From Hyposmocoma kahamanoa (lineage: Eukaryota > Arthropoda > Insecta > Lepidoptera > Cosmopterigidae), in the NCBI RefSeq assembly GCF_003589595.1, contig NW_020656077.1, positions 2,458,810 to 2,522,809 of the forward strand: DNA of 64,000 nt, in the 5' to 3' direction. Position numbers and translations under genes: made by a program. This document shows positions 10,513 through 20,644 of this stretch, piece by piece; the stretch's first letter is position 1, and every line of letters begins with the position of its first letter. Below the pieces are notes generated by a model. It was not told the origin of the DNA. It worked only from the letters and a program-made list of their open reading frames with translations, and searched no databases.

Positions 10513-10656
10513 TTAGCCTTTCCCAAAGTGGGCGATAACGCCCCCTTGTGGGCGCTGCAGGCTAAAAGGGTATAGGTACACATAAAGGGTAAGAGACCGA
10601 GAAAAAAAAGGGGGCGTTGTGTACAGGCTTAGGGGGAGATTTGTAATTTCATCTAT
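10513..10656 (+). repeat. hAT terminal region in opposite orientation to its transposase remnant
   Basis: Starting AGCCTTTCCCAAAGTGGGCG this matches the reverse complement of the right end of the hAT copy at 32031-32186. In that copy the end and the transposase have the other relative orientation, so here the end has been inverted or belongs to a second, adjacent copy. Confidence 0.75.
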
Positions 10657-10663
10657 TTTAGAT

Positions 10664-10776
10664 TAGATTTAGTATGTGGTTTCAAATTAAAATTGTAATA
10701 TTTTTATCTTAGACTATGGAAACCTTTTATTTTTGTTGCATCCTCTAAGAATTTTATCATATCTTTTGCTCATAAA
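10664..10776 (-). repeat. Right 113-bp arm of a large inverted repeat
   Basis: Reverse complement of 8498-8610 with a few mismatches. No clear target duplication could be found outside the pair. Confidence 0.85.
10708..10749 (-). mobile_element. Ultra-short TIR element (42 bp), inverted sibling of 8525-8566
   Basis: It starts CTTAGACTATGG and ends CATCCTCTAAG. The flanking 8-mers are ATTTTTAT and AATTTTAT, one mismatch; the exact form is kept at 8517-8574. Because it lies at the matching place in the other arm it was copied with the arm rather than inserted independently. Confidence 0.65.
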
Positions 10777-10779
10777 GTT

Positions 10780-11790
10780 TGGCTTGTATCATTGTAATCA
10801 ACTTAAATTTTACAGAATGTGTGAGATCTTTTAGCTAACTACCTACTCCTACATCAGAGTTTGTTCTCTGCCTTCTAAAAAATGACATACTTGACAGTTG
10901 CTATTTCGCTACCTGTAATAAAAATGCACCATGAATGCACCCATAACAATAAATTTGTCGTGTCCAAATCTGGCAGGGTACATTCGTATCAGCTACGTAT
11001 CAGGGTAATTTTCAAGATAATTTTAGGTTATTTTCTTGAAAAAAAAAATCAGGACTGCAGAAGCGACCAACTTGAAATGAAATGATACAGAAAAAAGAGC
11101 ACACTTTATATTACATATTTCTAATTATGATTCATCAATACGAATAAGTATCAGAAAAACTTTGGCCGCCTGGCAATCACTGTACAAAAGTATTTCCTAC
11201 TATTTCTACTTTACTATTTCATTATTTTATTTACAGATAAAATAATAATTGATAGCGATAATAGCTCAGTGACTTTAGATAACAATGAAAGAATTCCAAT
11301 ACCATTTCCCTTGCAACCAAATTGTGATAATGCCATAGATTTTTTTATTATTTTATTATTAAGGAATAACAACAGCCAACTTAAATACATCTTACAACGA
11401 AGAATATTTGCCTCAAATAACTTAGGACAAAATAGTTATCCACAATGACATAAATTTTGAAGCCTTATAAACCAACAGATCAAAACAAAATTTGTAGCGA
11501 TTTTAGACAATTTTAAATTAATTTTTAATTAAGATTTAAATTAAAGTCTACAATAACTTATTTGTCGTGGTGATACACATATTAATAACATATACTTAAG
11601 ATATAACTAATGATATATTATAGAATATATAATCGATAACATGTATTTATATAATTATATAAAATTAAATAAAAAAAAAAACAATACTAAACTAATTAAA
11701 TTAGTTTAAGTTAGTTATTAACACATTTAAAAAACATGTGCGGATTACGTAACTTGTAAAGATGTTCAAAACTTTGCAAACGGTGTAGAT
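10780..11790. other. AT-rich intergenic DNA
   Basis: No exon, repeat or RNA gene could be recognised. The part from about 11500 to 11720 is extremely AT-rich. Confidence 0.5.
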
Positions 11791-11791
11791 G

Positions 11792-12049
11792 TTACGTATC
11801 TATTTGATCTCCAGAGTTAACATTTTTTAAGAAACCTTCTTTACTACCAATGAAAGGGTCAATTCTACTAAAGTGCACATTATAACTGTCGACAATTCGT
11901 GATAACACTGCATTCTTCCTATAGTTAGTAGAGTGGGGCAGGACGTGGAATAAAGCTGTGTGACGAGTGCGACGCCCCGTCACACGCAGGGCTATCTGCT
12001 CCAGAATTTCAGGGCAGTCCAGACGTCCGCATAAGATGTCGTACAACAA
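11792..12049 (-). pseudogene. LINE reverse transcriptase C-terminal fragment
   Basis: The 85-codon frame reads LDCPEILEQIALRV, RRTRHTALFHVLPHSTNY and AVLSRIVDSYNVH. The 'RTRHTALFHVP..TNY..NAVLSR' order is what I associate with the region downstream of the reverse transcriptase domain in several insect LINE clades. Nothing upstream continues it. Confidence 0.6.
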
Positions 12050-12631
12050 TGCAGATTATACGCACACAGATGTATTTTTGTTTTGGTCTCCTCTCCAATA
12101 CTTCAGGGCCAATCTATGGATATACTAAATCTATGGATAATGCACAACCAATACCTGACAATATTTTGCCTCTAGCTGCAGATTCTCCACAAGTGTTGAC
12201 GAATTCATCATAAGACAGTTAAAAGACCTCGCCGAATGGCTATATTAGTATTCCAATTCCTAATGTCAATATAGGTACCTGAAGACAATATTAATTTTTT
12301 GATATATGACATTTCTTCGATATATGTAAACTTTCACGATTTTCACACATTATTTAATTTTTAGTTCGGGCCTTAGTCATGTATAAAGCACATTTTAATT
12401 ACCTCGTTGTTCCGGACGTATTGCAACGTCCATAGTCACGAAGGGACTGAAGAGGCGGGGTCAACATTTTCTAGCTGTGCGAGTTTTTCTAACTACCCGT
12501 ACTTGGTCTTTATTATTTACTTGTGCACTAGGGTTGTCACTAGATCGACGCACAACACTCACGACATCTAGTGACTTGTCAGGCGATACTTGATGTCGTT
12601 TACATTTGCTGATGACTGGATCCCACGACGA

Positions 12632-12860
12632 TTAAAGTTTAAAACTGTCTTCTACGTTGAAATTACGGTGTTTTTTAATTTCAATAGCTTCACGTGCGAT
12701 TGTACTATAGTGATGACGTTATATAGAAAAGATCTTGAGATTGCTAAGCTCAATCCAGTGGTTTGGTCCTGAATCCAGCAAATGCTCGGCAATTGCAGAC
12801 TTATTGAGCTGACGGTTCCTAGCAGCCGCGATATGTTCTTTGACTCTTGTTTTATAGTAG
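12632..12860 (-). pseudogene. Penelope-like retroelement, GIY-YIG end
   Basis: On the minus strand the text YKTRVKEHIAAARNRQLNKS and IAEHLLDSGPNHWIE is followed, in another frame, by TIAREAIEIKKHRNFNVEDS and a stop at 12632. This is the C-terminal GIY-YIG nuclease part of a Penelope-like element; the 'TR..EH..A', 'AEH' and 'REAIEIKK' motifs are in order. A frameshift near 12719 and loss of everything upstream show it is a fragment. Confidence 0.75.
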
Positions 12861-12861
12861 C

Positions 12862-13072
12862 AAGTGACGGGACGAACAAGTAGTGCGTCTGATAGTAAGC
12901 TACACACCTGTCCATAAAAGTTGCAGCGTCACTCAGAGCTTTAAATCGCAAAGATCTTAGGGGTACTGGTACTGCGCTCGTCACCCTGAGACATAAGTGG
13001 CCAAGTCCCATGTGCTTATAATTTCACCAGCACTCCCACCCTTCAAAACTGGAACACAGTAATGCTGAAATT
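12862..13072 (+). repeat. Interspersed repeat family A, copy 2
   Basis: It matches 996-1200 block for block (GGGACGAACAAGTAGTGC, the 'CTTTAAATCGCAAAGATCT' block, 'CCCTTCAAAACTGGAACAC') and abuts the Penelope fragment. Confidence 0.75.
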
Positions 13073-13080
13073 ATATATAT

Positions 13081-13156
13081 AGTGCGAGTTCCGGTTTCGA
13101 ACCCACGACCTTCTGCTTGAGCGGCTGTAGACCTAACCTTTACGCTAACATGGCGT
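13081..13156 (-). repeat. tRNA-derived SINE head
   Basis: The minus strand carries GGTCGTGGGTTCGAAACCGG (B box) about 45 bases after a degenerate A box. The two ends do not pair as an acceptor stem, so it is not a functional tRNA gene. Confidence 0.45.
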
Positions 13157-13159
13157 TTT

Positions 13160-14600
13160 AGGTAATTCAATTACTATAAAAAATATATATATTTTGGTTT
13201 TTGTTTCAATAAGCTCCATTAGAAGAGTATTTTGTCTTCAAGAAACATTCAAGAAAGCATTATTTTAATTTTTTGTTGCAGTTAGATAAGTCACAAACTA
13301 CAATCAAATATCGTTAGACAAATCGCCTTCAAACTGATTATCGATATGTTCCTATTTATTATTTAAATGTTGTTTCGAACAGTCCATTATATAAGTAGTT
13401 CATAAATGTGTATATTTATTTATTTAACTTGATATGTTTTTTTATCTCCATTTAATTCTAGAATACAATAATTCCTTTCATATTTATTGAATATACAAGT
13501 CATGAATATCAGTTTCGATAGTCACAATTTAGACAAAAAGGTACAGTGATATTCAGTGTAATCTATTGAATGCATAACATTCGATTTAATTCATAATTTA
13601 AATTCCGATGAAAGTTATCGAAACTGCAAGATTCGATCAAATTTCTTAAGTGTATTCCAACTTAAGGAATCGTAAAACTTCAAATTTTAATCTAAATTTG
13701 ATTTAAGCAATCAAAGCCGACCAAAAATTTAATATAACATCCAAAAAATTACAATCTTGCCAAAAAATACCCGAAAATATTTCGAACAGTCATACTGTAA
13801 AATAGTGATTGAAAATCTATTTTCGATAGTTTACGTAGGGACTGTCGAAATTATGTAAATTATGTATTGGAATATTTATTATATCTCATATTTCGCGCCT
13901 GCAGGTAAATGCAATAGTTTATTTTCCCAGATTCACAATAACTTCAATTATCGTAATTTTCATGCTGTCGCAAAAAGTTTTTCCTCCATACAATAAATAC
14001 AAAACATTTCTCGATGTAGGTATGCAATGTGTACAATATTTTTCATAATAAAAAATGTTAGGAACGTTATTCTTTGCCAGAAAACATTCAGGTCAATGTA
14101 TCAGGATTTTTACTTCCACTTATATTTCAATTTAATTCCACCGTGATACCGCTGGGCCGCAGCGCTACTATAGAGAAGTTTTTATATACCAACAACAGAA
14201 ATTATCAACAAGTCTTTGAACAGCCTCGTTCATCAGTCCACAATACATTGTACCACCTAATTATTCACGTTTGATTTTATCAAGAAAACTATTTAGCTTA
14301 ATGAAATAATATAATTCATAAGAACTTAATTAAACAATAAGTACAGTAGGTTTTTAAAATCCGTGAGATAAGGCTAATAACTAATATATAAAGTTCATTA
14401 AAATCTTGCCGAAAGATTATTCGACAGTATAATTTAATAGAAATATCTATAAAAATATTTTTTACGAAGTACACAGAGCTATACAAAACTGTTAAGTGTT
14501 TTAACATTGTGTAACGTTGTAAATTAGTAATCATTTATTTTATTTAGTTATTTTTTATTTAGTTATTTTTATTTGGTTATTTTGTTTATTATTATAAAAT
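13160..14600. other. AT-rich intergenic DNA
   Basis: No gene or repeat recognised. Short tandem 'ttatttagttattttt' copies lie at 14535-14590. Confidence 0.5.
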
Positions 14601-14604
14601 AATA

Positions 14605-14665
14605 CTTAAAGAGTCCCGTGTCCAGCAGTGGAACGTATATTTGGCTCCTGTCCAGTCTCGGACAT
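14605..14665 (+). repeat. Possible RTE-type LINE tail fragment
   Basis: 'GTCCAGCAGTGGAACGTATA' resembles the 3' end common to lepidopteran RTE elements. The match is short. Confidence 0.3.
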
Positions 14666-14914
14666 CACATCGGCGGAAACACCAGGAGGATTTTTCCGGA
14701 CGCACTGGACATAGGAAGGCAAATTGTATTATTTAAAACCGTTGGCCGTTTACGAACCGCGCCTAATAAAATTTGTTTTAATAAGGGTAGCTCTTTTTTA
14801 TTTAAACATCCCTCGTAACAATTGAATGTGTTAAAATTATTTGTGAAAGTCTTACGACGTACTAAATCTACGTAATTATTATCTAAAAATACTTTACTTT
14901 CTAAATACCCAAAA

Positions 14915-16696
14915 TTAAACATTAAAAATCTGTAAACCAGTAACTCCAGATTGGGGCGTTTTCATAATTTCTAGTTCTGGGCCCTGGACGACAGAAAGAC
15001 CGCGCTGGCGGTATTTCCGCCGTGCCGACGACATCGCACCCGGTTCCGGCTTACGTGGAAGCACGGAGAAGCGTCTACCAGCGGGCACGGTCGACATGCG
15101 CTTAAACAGGACGTGGGTGTCTACACGACTCTTGTCGTCCATAATTTTTAGTATATCCCGCTCGCGCTGGTCTATGGCTTTACGCTCATCAACGGACATT
15201 GTCTCGCCGGCCATCGCGGCACACTTAGAAAGGAACGATTGGATTCCTACTTCATCTTTAGTTTCTTTTGACCATTCCCATGCTTCCTCTACTTGAATGC
15301 GGACTTCATTCGCATTACCTTGTTGCATATCTCCACTCATTAAGATGTAACATCCATTCAACCACCAAGTCACATTACCCAACTCTTGGGCTTGCCGTTG
15401 ACATCGCTTTGCATAAAACTTAGAAAGAGCATAGTTCTTTTGAAGACAAAGTAAACGAGCCATTTCGTACATCAGCCAACATCTCATAGTGGAATTCTCA
15501 CACATTTCAAGTACTTCAAAAGTTTTTGCCGTGGCTTTTTCGACATCAGTGAACTTGGTTGGGTAATTGGCTCTAACTGAATCGAAAGAAGTAGATCGTC
15601 CACAAGGAAGTCCCATAAGGAAAGCAATTCGATTCCTGTTACCACGCTCACTCAGTTTGTAAGATATCCTGTGCTGGGATAGATAACCTTCTCCGACCAT
15701 CCTGTACAATCGGTCAGTGTAAATTTGTTTATCCGGCAAAGTGTATAAAGTTTTGGTATCAAGGAATAACTGCATTCTTTCCGCTGTATTAATCAAATCC
15801 TTTATACGAAGCTCACGCAAGCTCTTGGCTATATCTCTCAAATAATGTTCTGCAGTATGCGCACCAACTTCCCGTTCTTTGATCAATAATTGTTCTTTAA
15901 ATGTCCTCTGGTAATGTGAATGCGTCTTTTCCGCTAATTTGACGGCATAATAAGGTTTTTGGGCACGAAGCATCCTTTGACGTTCGGAAAGCGCTCGAAG
16001 AGCTTCCTGAACATAATACTTTAAGTCACAGCTACCCTTCTTGTTGGCAGACATTAAGCGGTCATCCTCTACTAGGTTCATTAAGAAAAATTTGTCGCTA
16101 GCCATTGAGCCTAAATATTTCATAGCTAACACTTTTGCGAGTATAGCCTGCTTACGTGCTTCTAATTGCGTCATTTTTTTTTTCTCTATTGTTTGTGGAA
16201 TACGAGAAACGCGCATAACTTTACTAGGCTCGTATTCATCATCGGCATCTCGTAAATTTTGATAAATCAATGGAAGAAAATCTGTCATAACAGAGCCCGC
16301 ATTCACTCCAATGCAGTCTTGGAGGGTTTCGATGCCCTGATCAATGCCCTCCTTAAAATATCCTGGCTGCTTACGAACTCGAAAACCGCGGTAGTTCATA
16401 ACTATCGATCGCTCGAAATCTGAGATGGTGTACAAGGCCTGCGACTGCATGTTTCGGGCGATCATATTGTTTGGTTCGAGTTTCAAAGCCATCTCGGCGT
16501 CAGCGTAGGCCTGGTTCGGCTGCATAGCGGCGCTGCATACCTGGCTACGCCCCGTTAACATCCGCACGTCACTCTGTGTAATCTTGTATGCTTCATCGTA
16601 AGCATCTTTTGCCTTGTCGAACTGCTCAAGACGCCGCAAATGCGCTCCTCTCTCGCGGTATACCGTTGGACCCATAAACAACGGTTTTGGCTCCAT
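14915..16696 (-). CDS. ODAD4: ODAD4/TTC25-like tetratricopeptide protein, paralogue 2
   Basis: An intact intronless frame of 593 codons, paralogous along its whole length to 6587-8380. Shared landmarks: the start (MEPKPLF / MEPQPIY), VYRERGA.LRR, DVRMLTGRSQVC, ALKLEPNN, ALYTISDFERSIVMNYRG, QLEARKQAILAKVLAMKYLG, WWLNGCYILMSGDMQQGN, and a basic tail (RRFSVLP, RRKYRQRGLSVV). Role as for paralogue 1: docking of outer dynein arms on axonemal doublets. The TPR zone is residues 1-115. The C-terminal half has a second helical-repeat zone (MARLLCLQKNYALSKFYAKRC). Absence of introns in both copies and equal orientation point to tandem duplication of a retrogene. The 3' end overlaps a different frame of 85 codons (14665-14922), whose status is unclear. 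Confidence 0.87.
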   Translation of the reverse strand: MEPKPLFMGPTVYRERGAHLRRLEQFDKAKDAYDEAYKITQSDVRMLTGRSQVCSAAMQPNQAYADAEMALKLEPNNMIARNMQSQALYTISDFERSIVMNYRGFRVRKQPGYFKEGIDQGIETLQDCIGVNAGSVMTDFLPLIYQNLRDADDEYEPSKVMRVSRIPQTIEKKKMTQLEARKQAILAKVLAMKYLGSMASDKFFLMNLVEDDRLMSANKKGSCDLKYYVQEALRALSERQRMLRAQKPYYAVKLAEKTHSHYQRTFKEQLLIKEREVGAHTAEHYLRDIAKSLRELRIKDLINTAERMQLFLDTKTLYTLPDKQIYTDRLYRMVGEGYLSQHRISYKLSERGNRNRIAFLMGLPCGRSTSFDSVRANYPTKFTDVEKATAKTFEVLEMCENSTMRCWLMYEMARLLCLQKNYALSKFYAKRCQRQAQELGNVTWWLNGCYILMSGDMQQGNANEVRIQVEEAWEWSKETKDEVGIQSFLSKCAAMAGETMSVDERKAIDQRERDILKIMDDKSRVDTHVLFKRMSTVPAGRRFSVLPRKPEPGAMSSARRKYRQRGLSVVQGPELEIMKTPQSGVTGLQIFNV

Positions 16697-16699
16697 TGT

Positions 16700-17000
16700 A
16701 GGCTTATATTTATCAAACGGTAGCTGATAACTATATGGGTTTAAAGAAACTACTTAAAGCAATAATTATGCCGATGATATAATTTCATCAATGTTTTTAC
16801 TATTAGTATCACTGTTGACACCTGACTATACTTTCACTTTGGCTTGTCTTGTATGCAATAAAGTGTATAGTAGTAAAATATATATTCATTTCCCATCGTA
16901 TTGTTACTTCTGTTTGTACTACTCTGTGACAAACGGTAGAAAATCATACGATTTTCATTTTGTTTTTATCTTTTTTCTTATTTACTTAATGGTTTTGGCA
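16700..17000. other. Upstream region of ODAD4 paralogue 2, nothing recognised
   Basis: AT-rich. No TATA box at a useful distance and no repeat were identified. Confidence 0.4.
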
Positions 17001-17006
17001 GCGTGG

Positions 17007-17067
17007 CTTACACTATGGAAAACAAAACCAAACCAACCTTTCCTTTATTGTTTTTCCATCCTCTAAG
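17007..17067 (-). mobile_element. Ultra-short TIR element (61 bp), 8-bp target duplication 7 of 8
   Basis: It starts CTTACACTATGGAAA and ends TTTTTCCATCCTCTAAG. The flanks are CAGCGTGG (16999-17006) and CAGCATGG (17068-17075). The inner part has a CCAAACCAACC insert compared with the 42-bp copies. Confidence 0.65.
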
Positions 17068-17114
17068 CAGCATGGCCTGTTTCTTTAGAAAATGTTTATA
17101 TCTTCTTTTCTTTT

Positions 17115-17395
17115 TAACCGATTTCAAAAAAGAAGGAGGTTCTCAATTCGACTCTTAGAGGATGGAAAAAAATAAATAGTCTAAGATTCGACTGTATGTT
17201 TTTTGTTTTTGTTGTTTTTTTTGGTACGTATGTTACGCGATAACTGCGGTATTTGTGAACCCATTTTCATGATTCTTCTTTTGTTGGAAAGGGGGTACTT
17301 CCATAGTGGTCCCATTTCATTTTGAAGGAAATCATCCACCTCTAAGGGTGGCTGTTCACGCATGAAGATTCATTTTTATAAATAGCGCCTAAATT
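17115..17395 (+). repeat. Interspersed repeat family E, copy 1 (interrupted)
   Basis: It begins AACCGATTTCAAAAAAGAAG and continues through GGAGGTTCTC and, after the 32-bp insertion, through CTGTATG, 'TTTGTTGGAAAGGGGGTAC' and a CCACCTCTAAGGGTGG block. I recognise this as a very common lepidopteran repeat. Its 3' half recurs at 61036-61165. Confidence 0.7.
17154..17185 (+). mobile_element. Ultra-short TIR element (32 bp) inside repeat E, exact 8-bp target duplication
   Basis: The 32 bases start CTTAGAGGATGG and end ATAGTCTAAG. ATTCGACT stands on both sides (17146-17153 and 17186-17193). Taking out the 32 bases and one 8-mer restores the usual run of the surrounding repeat, which shows directly that this is an insertion. 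Confidence 0.8.
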
Positions 17396-17399
17396 TTCT

Positions 17400-18590
17400 T
17401 AAGGAGCAATTATTTTAATGGTTGATTTTGCTATTTCTCCAATTCAAGGCGTTTTGCTCTCAATATTCTTTGAGTCTTGAGAACCAATTTTTATTATCTC
17501 CAGTGTCAAGTCCTGTATAGTGGCGAATCTAAGGATATTTCAATAAAACTTAGCAAATAGATTTAATTCCACGTACTTTTGAGGTCGGTTTTTTTTTGTA
17601 CTCTGTACTGAGATTATTTTATCTCTGTTCAAACTAAAGGAATTCATTAAACGCATAGGTAGCGGTCATTAACAAAATCAAAATTGGGCCGATATAATTG
17701 ATTAAAAATAGGTTTCAAGCAATAATCATAAATATACCAAAAAATAGTGCTTGTATTTTCTCAATGTCTCTCGGCAAACTTTGTACTTCTGGCGTCGGGT
17801 TTTATTCAGTTGTCCTTTGCCTTTGTTACAGACCGGACGCTTTCATGTGACTTAGAAGTATATAGAGTTGCTATTTTTTATTTATTATGCAATGGGAGAA
17901 AAGCCGCTAAAGTTACAGTCACGACAAATAATTTACTGCGTGTACTTGTATTTTTTACAAAAAGCTGATACGGCCAAGAAAGACAACAATGGTTATTTTC
18001 AAAAAGCTGCTGTCAGTACATTGTGGTGATGAAAGGGCTTGGGATATTATATTCGACAGCATTCTATATAGTGAGTTAAACAAAATTAACCTGTTTGGAG
18101 TAACGTCTTACGCTGTACTTAAAGAAAAACTCACTATAAGAAGCCATTATTTTTAGTTATATAAAAGAAGCACACTTTGTTTATGTAGTAGTTGAGGAAT
18201 GTACAAATATGATACACATCGCTATTCAAAATCTAAACAACGACTGGTTTATTTCAATATTGCCCGCATATACTACATCTTCCTTACTCTAATTATTGTA
18301 AGATATAGATATTATCTCTATATTATAATTGTAAGTCATTGCTCTATATATACTTCTTACATAAGTTACAATACATGTTTTATCCTGTAAAGTAGAATAG
18401 TCGTAAACGTGAAGTAGATTAGCTTATAAACAGTCTGATCTCCAATAAACACTTATTTGTTTTTGTTTACTTTTGTATATTATACATATAAGTACTAATA
18501 TTCTACTTAGTCACTTTTTTACTTATATCTATTTTCTGATCCTATATTTATAATAAAAAGTTATTGTTTACTAATTTTGAAATTTTTTAG
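17400..18590. other. AT-rich intergenic DNA
   Basis: No gene seen. A small inverted pair (TATAGTGAGTTAAAC near 18069 and AAAACTCACTATA near 18127) suggests a decayed short foldback element. Confidence 0.4.
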
Positions 18591-18611
18591 GTGGTCGTAT
18601 AATACGACCAC
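18591..18611. repeat. 21-bp perfect palindrome
   Basis: GTGGTCGTAT and ATACGACCAC are complementary around a single central base. It marks an abrupt change from AT-rich DNA to a GC-richer segment (18612-18770) that I could not identify. Confidence 0.6.
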
Positions 18612-18924
18612 TTCTAGTCACTACGGCGCCAGTCAACGGCGCTTGCGCAGAGTGCTGCGGTTGTGCCGTTTGTGAATGAGGATCGGAGGGCGAAGTTGTC
18701 TCACTCCAGTGCTCGTCATATACGTCATAGCGACCCTGTACTCGCTGAGATACCTGGGGGCCACCATAACCTTTTCAAAAACAATCTTATTTCAATGTAA
18801 GCTTAAAGTAAGCTTATTATTAGGCTTGTATAGTTCATGAACTATGAACTATTAGGAATATATTCCCGACACTAACCGACATGAACTAGTTTTAATAGTT
18901 CATCGTTCTTTTTAGTTCATTATT

Positions 18925-19655
18925 TATTGTTTATTTATTGTTGTACACGAATCTAAAAAAAGGACAGGAGCTAGGACGACGATGATCAGTAATAGCTGAA
19001 GTGGCTTACAATTCGCCAACGTCGTGAGTTGAGAATACTTTCCACTCTTTACTCTATAATTAATGATAAATGTGCACCTGGATATTTGAAATGTAAATTT
19101 CAATATTTGGGTGCATCCCATAATCGCAATCTTCGCTCAGACAGCAAATTGACACTTTTAATTCCTTTTCACCGTACTGGTTTCCTTTCTAACTCATTCA
19201 CTCTTCAGGCAATACGACTCTGAGACGCTCTACCGCCCCATATTCAAAAAGCGCAGAATAAACCAGCTTTCAAGCAATTAGTCCGCGATTCCATATTGAA
19301 GTCTCAATCTACATCCCATTAGTCTGACATTGTTATATATATGTATATTGAATATATATGTCTATGTATTATATATTATGTATTTGTGTGTACATATATA
19401 GGTTGGTTATATAAGTATATAGTTAGTAATATAATATTATGTGCTATATTTATATTGAGTTTAAACTATATATCTTAATTATTTATAAACTTCTTCCTAT
19501 CTGTTTTAATTATCATGTTATGCACCCCTGTTAATTATTTTGAACCCAGCTCTCCGGTTCACTGGTAGAGAATGCCTAATGGCATTAAGTCCGCCATTTG
19601 TACTGTTTTGTGTGCAATTAAGTTTAAATAAATAAGTAATATTGCATCCACAGTA
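18925..19655 (+). mobile_element. Non-LTR retrotransposon 3' end
   Basis: Frames in this stretch read NDKCAPGYLKCKFQYLGASH and LRSDSKLTLLIPFHRTGFLS NSFTLQAIRL-like text, the typical C-terminus of a LINE ORF2. The 3' end 'GGTAGAGAATGCCTAATGGC', 'ATTAAGTCCGCCATTTGTAC' and a terminal AAATAAATAAGTA match LINE tails that are common in Lepidoptera. 5'-truncated and without an open frame. Confidence 0.7.
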
Positions 19656-19936
19656 TAATACACTTATATAGCATAGACTTTTGTCACAAGGGTGTAGTGT
19701 ATGCTATTGGGCGAGTGATTTTATTTTTGAATAATTTATGCGTATCTACCAATGAAGCTTATCAGCCATGTATGGCTGGCTCATTTCAGGATGTGGCATA
19801 CGAGTATTAATACAAATAGTTAAACACAATTTCGCCATAATTTAATTTTATTTATCGTGCATTCTACAATAATAAATAATCACTTAATGTTATTAAATAG
19901 ACAAGAGCCTTCAGACATTGACTAGCATGATTGAAT

Positions 19937-20563
19937 TTAGTGGTGGTAGAAAGGGGCGGAATGAACAACGGAAGCAGGTGCGTAGACTGTGGGTGCAGCT
20001 ACCTTTGCAACTGGGGCAGCGTAGGCGACAGGGGTAGCTACCTTGGCTACCTTGAGGCCGAGAGGTTCGCGATGCACGACGGCATTGAAACCATGGTGAG
20101 GGTCGGCAGTGTACTGCACGGTGCGCTTGGTGCCATCAGGGTCCACCACGGAGTAGGAGCCCTGCACTACGTCGCCGTCGCGTGTCTCCTGTTGGGTCTT
20201 GGAGTCGCCGGTCAAGCCGTCTTGCACGTCGTACGCAAAACTATATTGGGGATGAGGATCGTATGCCTCGGCCACCGCCGCTACCTTTGTTACCAACGGT
20301 GCAGCAGGAGCATGCGCCACAGGTGCGGCCGCGTATGCGACTGGCGCCGAATGCGCTGTATATGCCACGGGTGCTACCACACCCGCATGAGCTGCTGCGA
20401 AAGCGCATACCAGCACGACGAGCTGAAAGAAAATGTTTAAAACACGAGACGTGAGATATATATATAATTAAATATATTAGTTATAATAACTAATATCATA
20501 TTACATAATATAATTTCCCTATGTCATTTAAGTTATTGTTTCGGCAAATACCTTGAACGCCAT
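19937..20563 (-). CDS. RR-2 cuticular protein (CPR family), two exons
   Basis: A secreted chitin-binding cuticle protein of 165 residues. Exon 1 is 20552-20563 (MAFK, donor GT at 20551-20550); exon 2 is 19937-20422 after TTTCAG; the phase-0 intron is 129 bp. Signal peptide about residues 1-18 ([14 protein letters not shown]). Alanine- and valine-rich spacer with [13 protein letters not shown] repeats at 19-60. Canonical RR-2 domain at about 62-123: [54 protein letters not shown] second AAPVAK-type low-complexity tail ends in YHH. All consensus positions of RR-2 are kept, so it is likely functional. A TATA box and initiator lie at the expected distance. Confidence 0.95.
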
Positions 20564-20633
20564 TTTAGGAATTAGGTAACTTCACCACGAGAAGATCTCA
20601 AGTTGAATGTGTTATGATCATAGTTGCGTTTCT

Positions 20634-20642
20634 TTTTATATA
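20634..20642 (-). promoter_or_regulatory. TATA box of the RR-2 gene at 19937-20563
   Basis: TATATAAAA on the minus strand, with an ATTCAACTTG initiator-like sequence about 30 bases downstream (near 20605). No ATG separates that point from the start codon. Confidence 0.6.
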
Positions 20643-20644
20643 TT

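Noticed and set aside
13081..13156. tRNA gene candidate (also 28400-28474, 53266-53340)
   Set aside because: B boxes are good but the ends do not form an acceptor stem and each is joined to a repeated SINE body, so these are SINE heads.
19931..20440. 169-codon plus-strand frame, Cys/Arg-rich
   Set aside because: It lies wholly on the opposite strand of the RR-2 cuticular protein gene; its odd composition mirrors the Ala/Val-rich coding strand.
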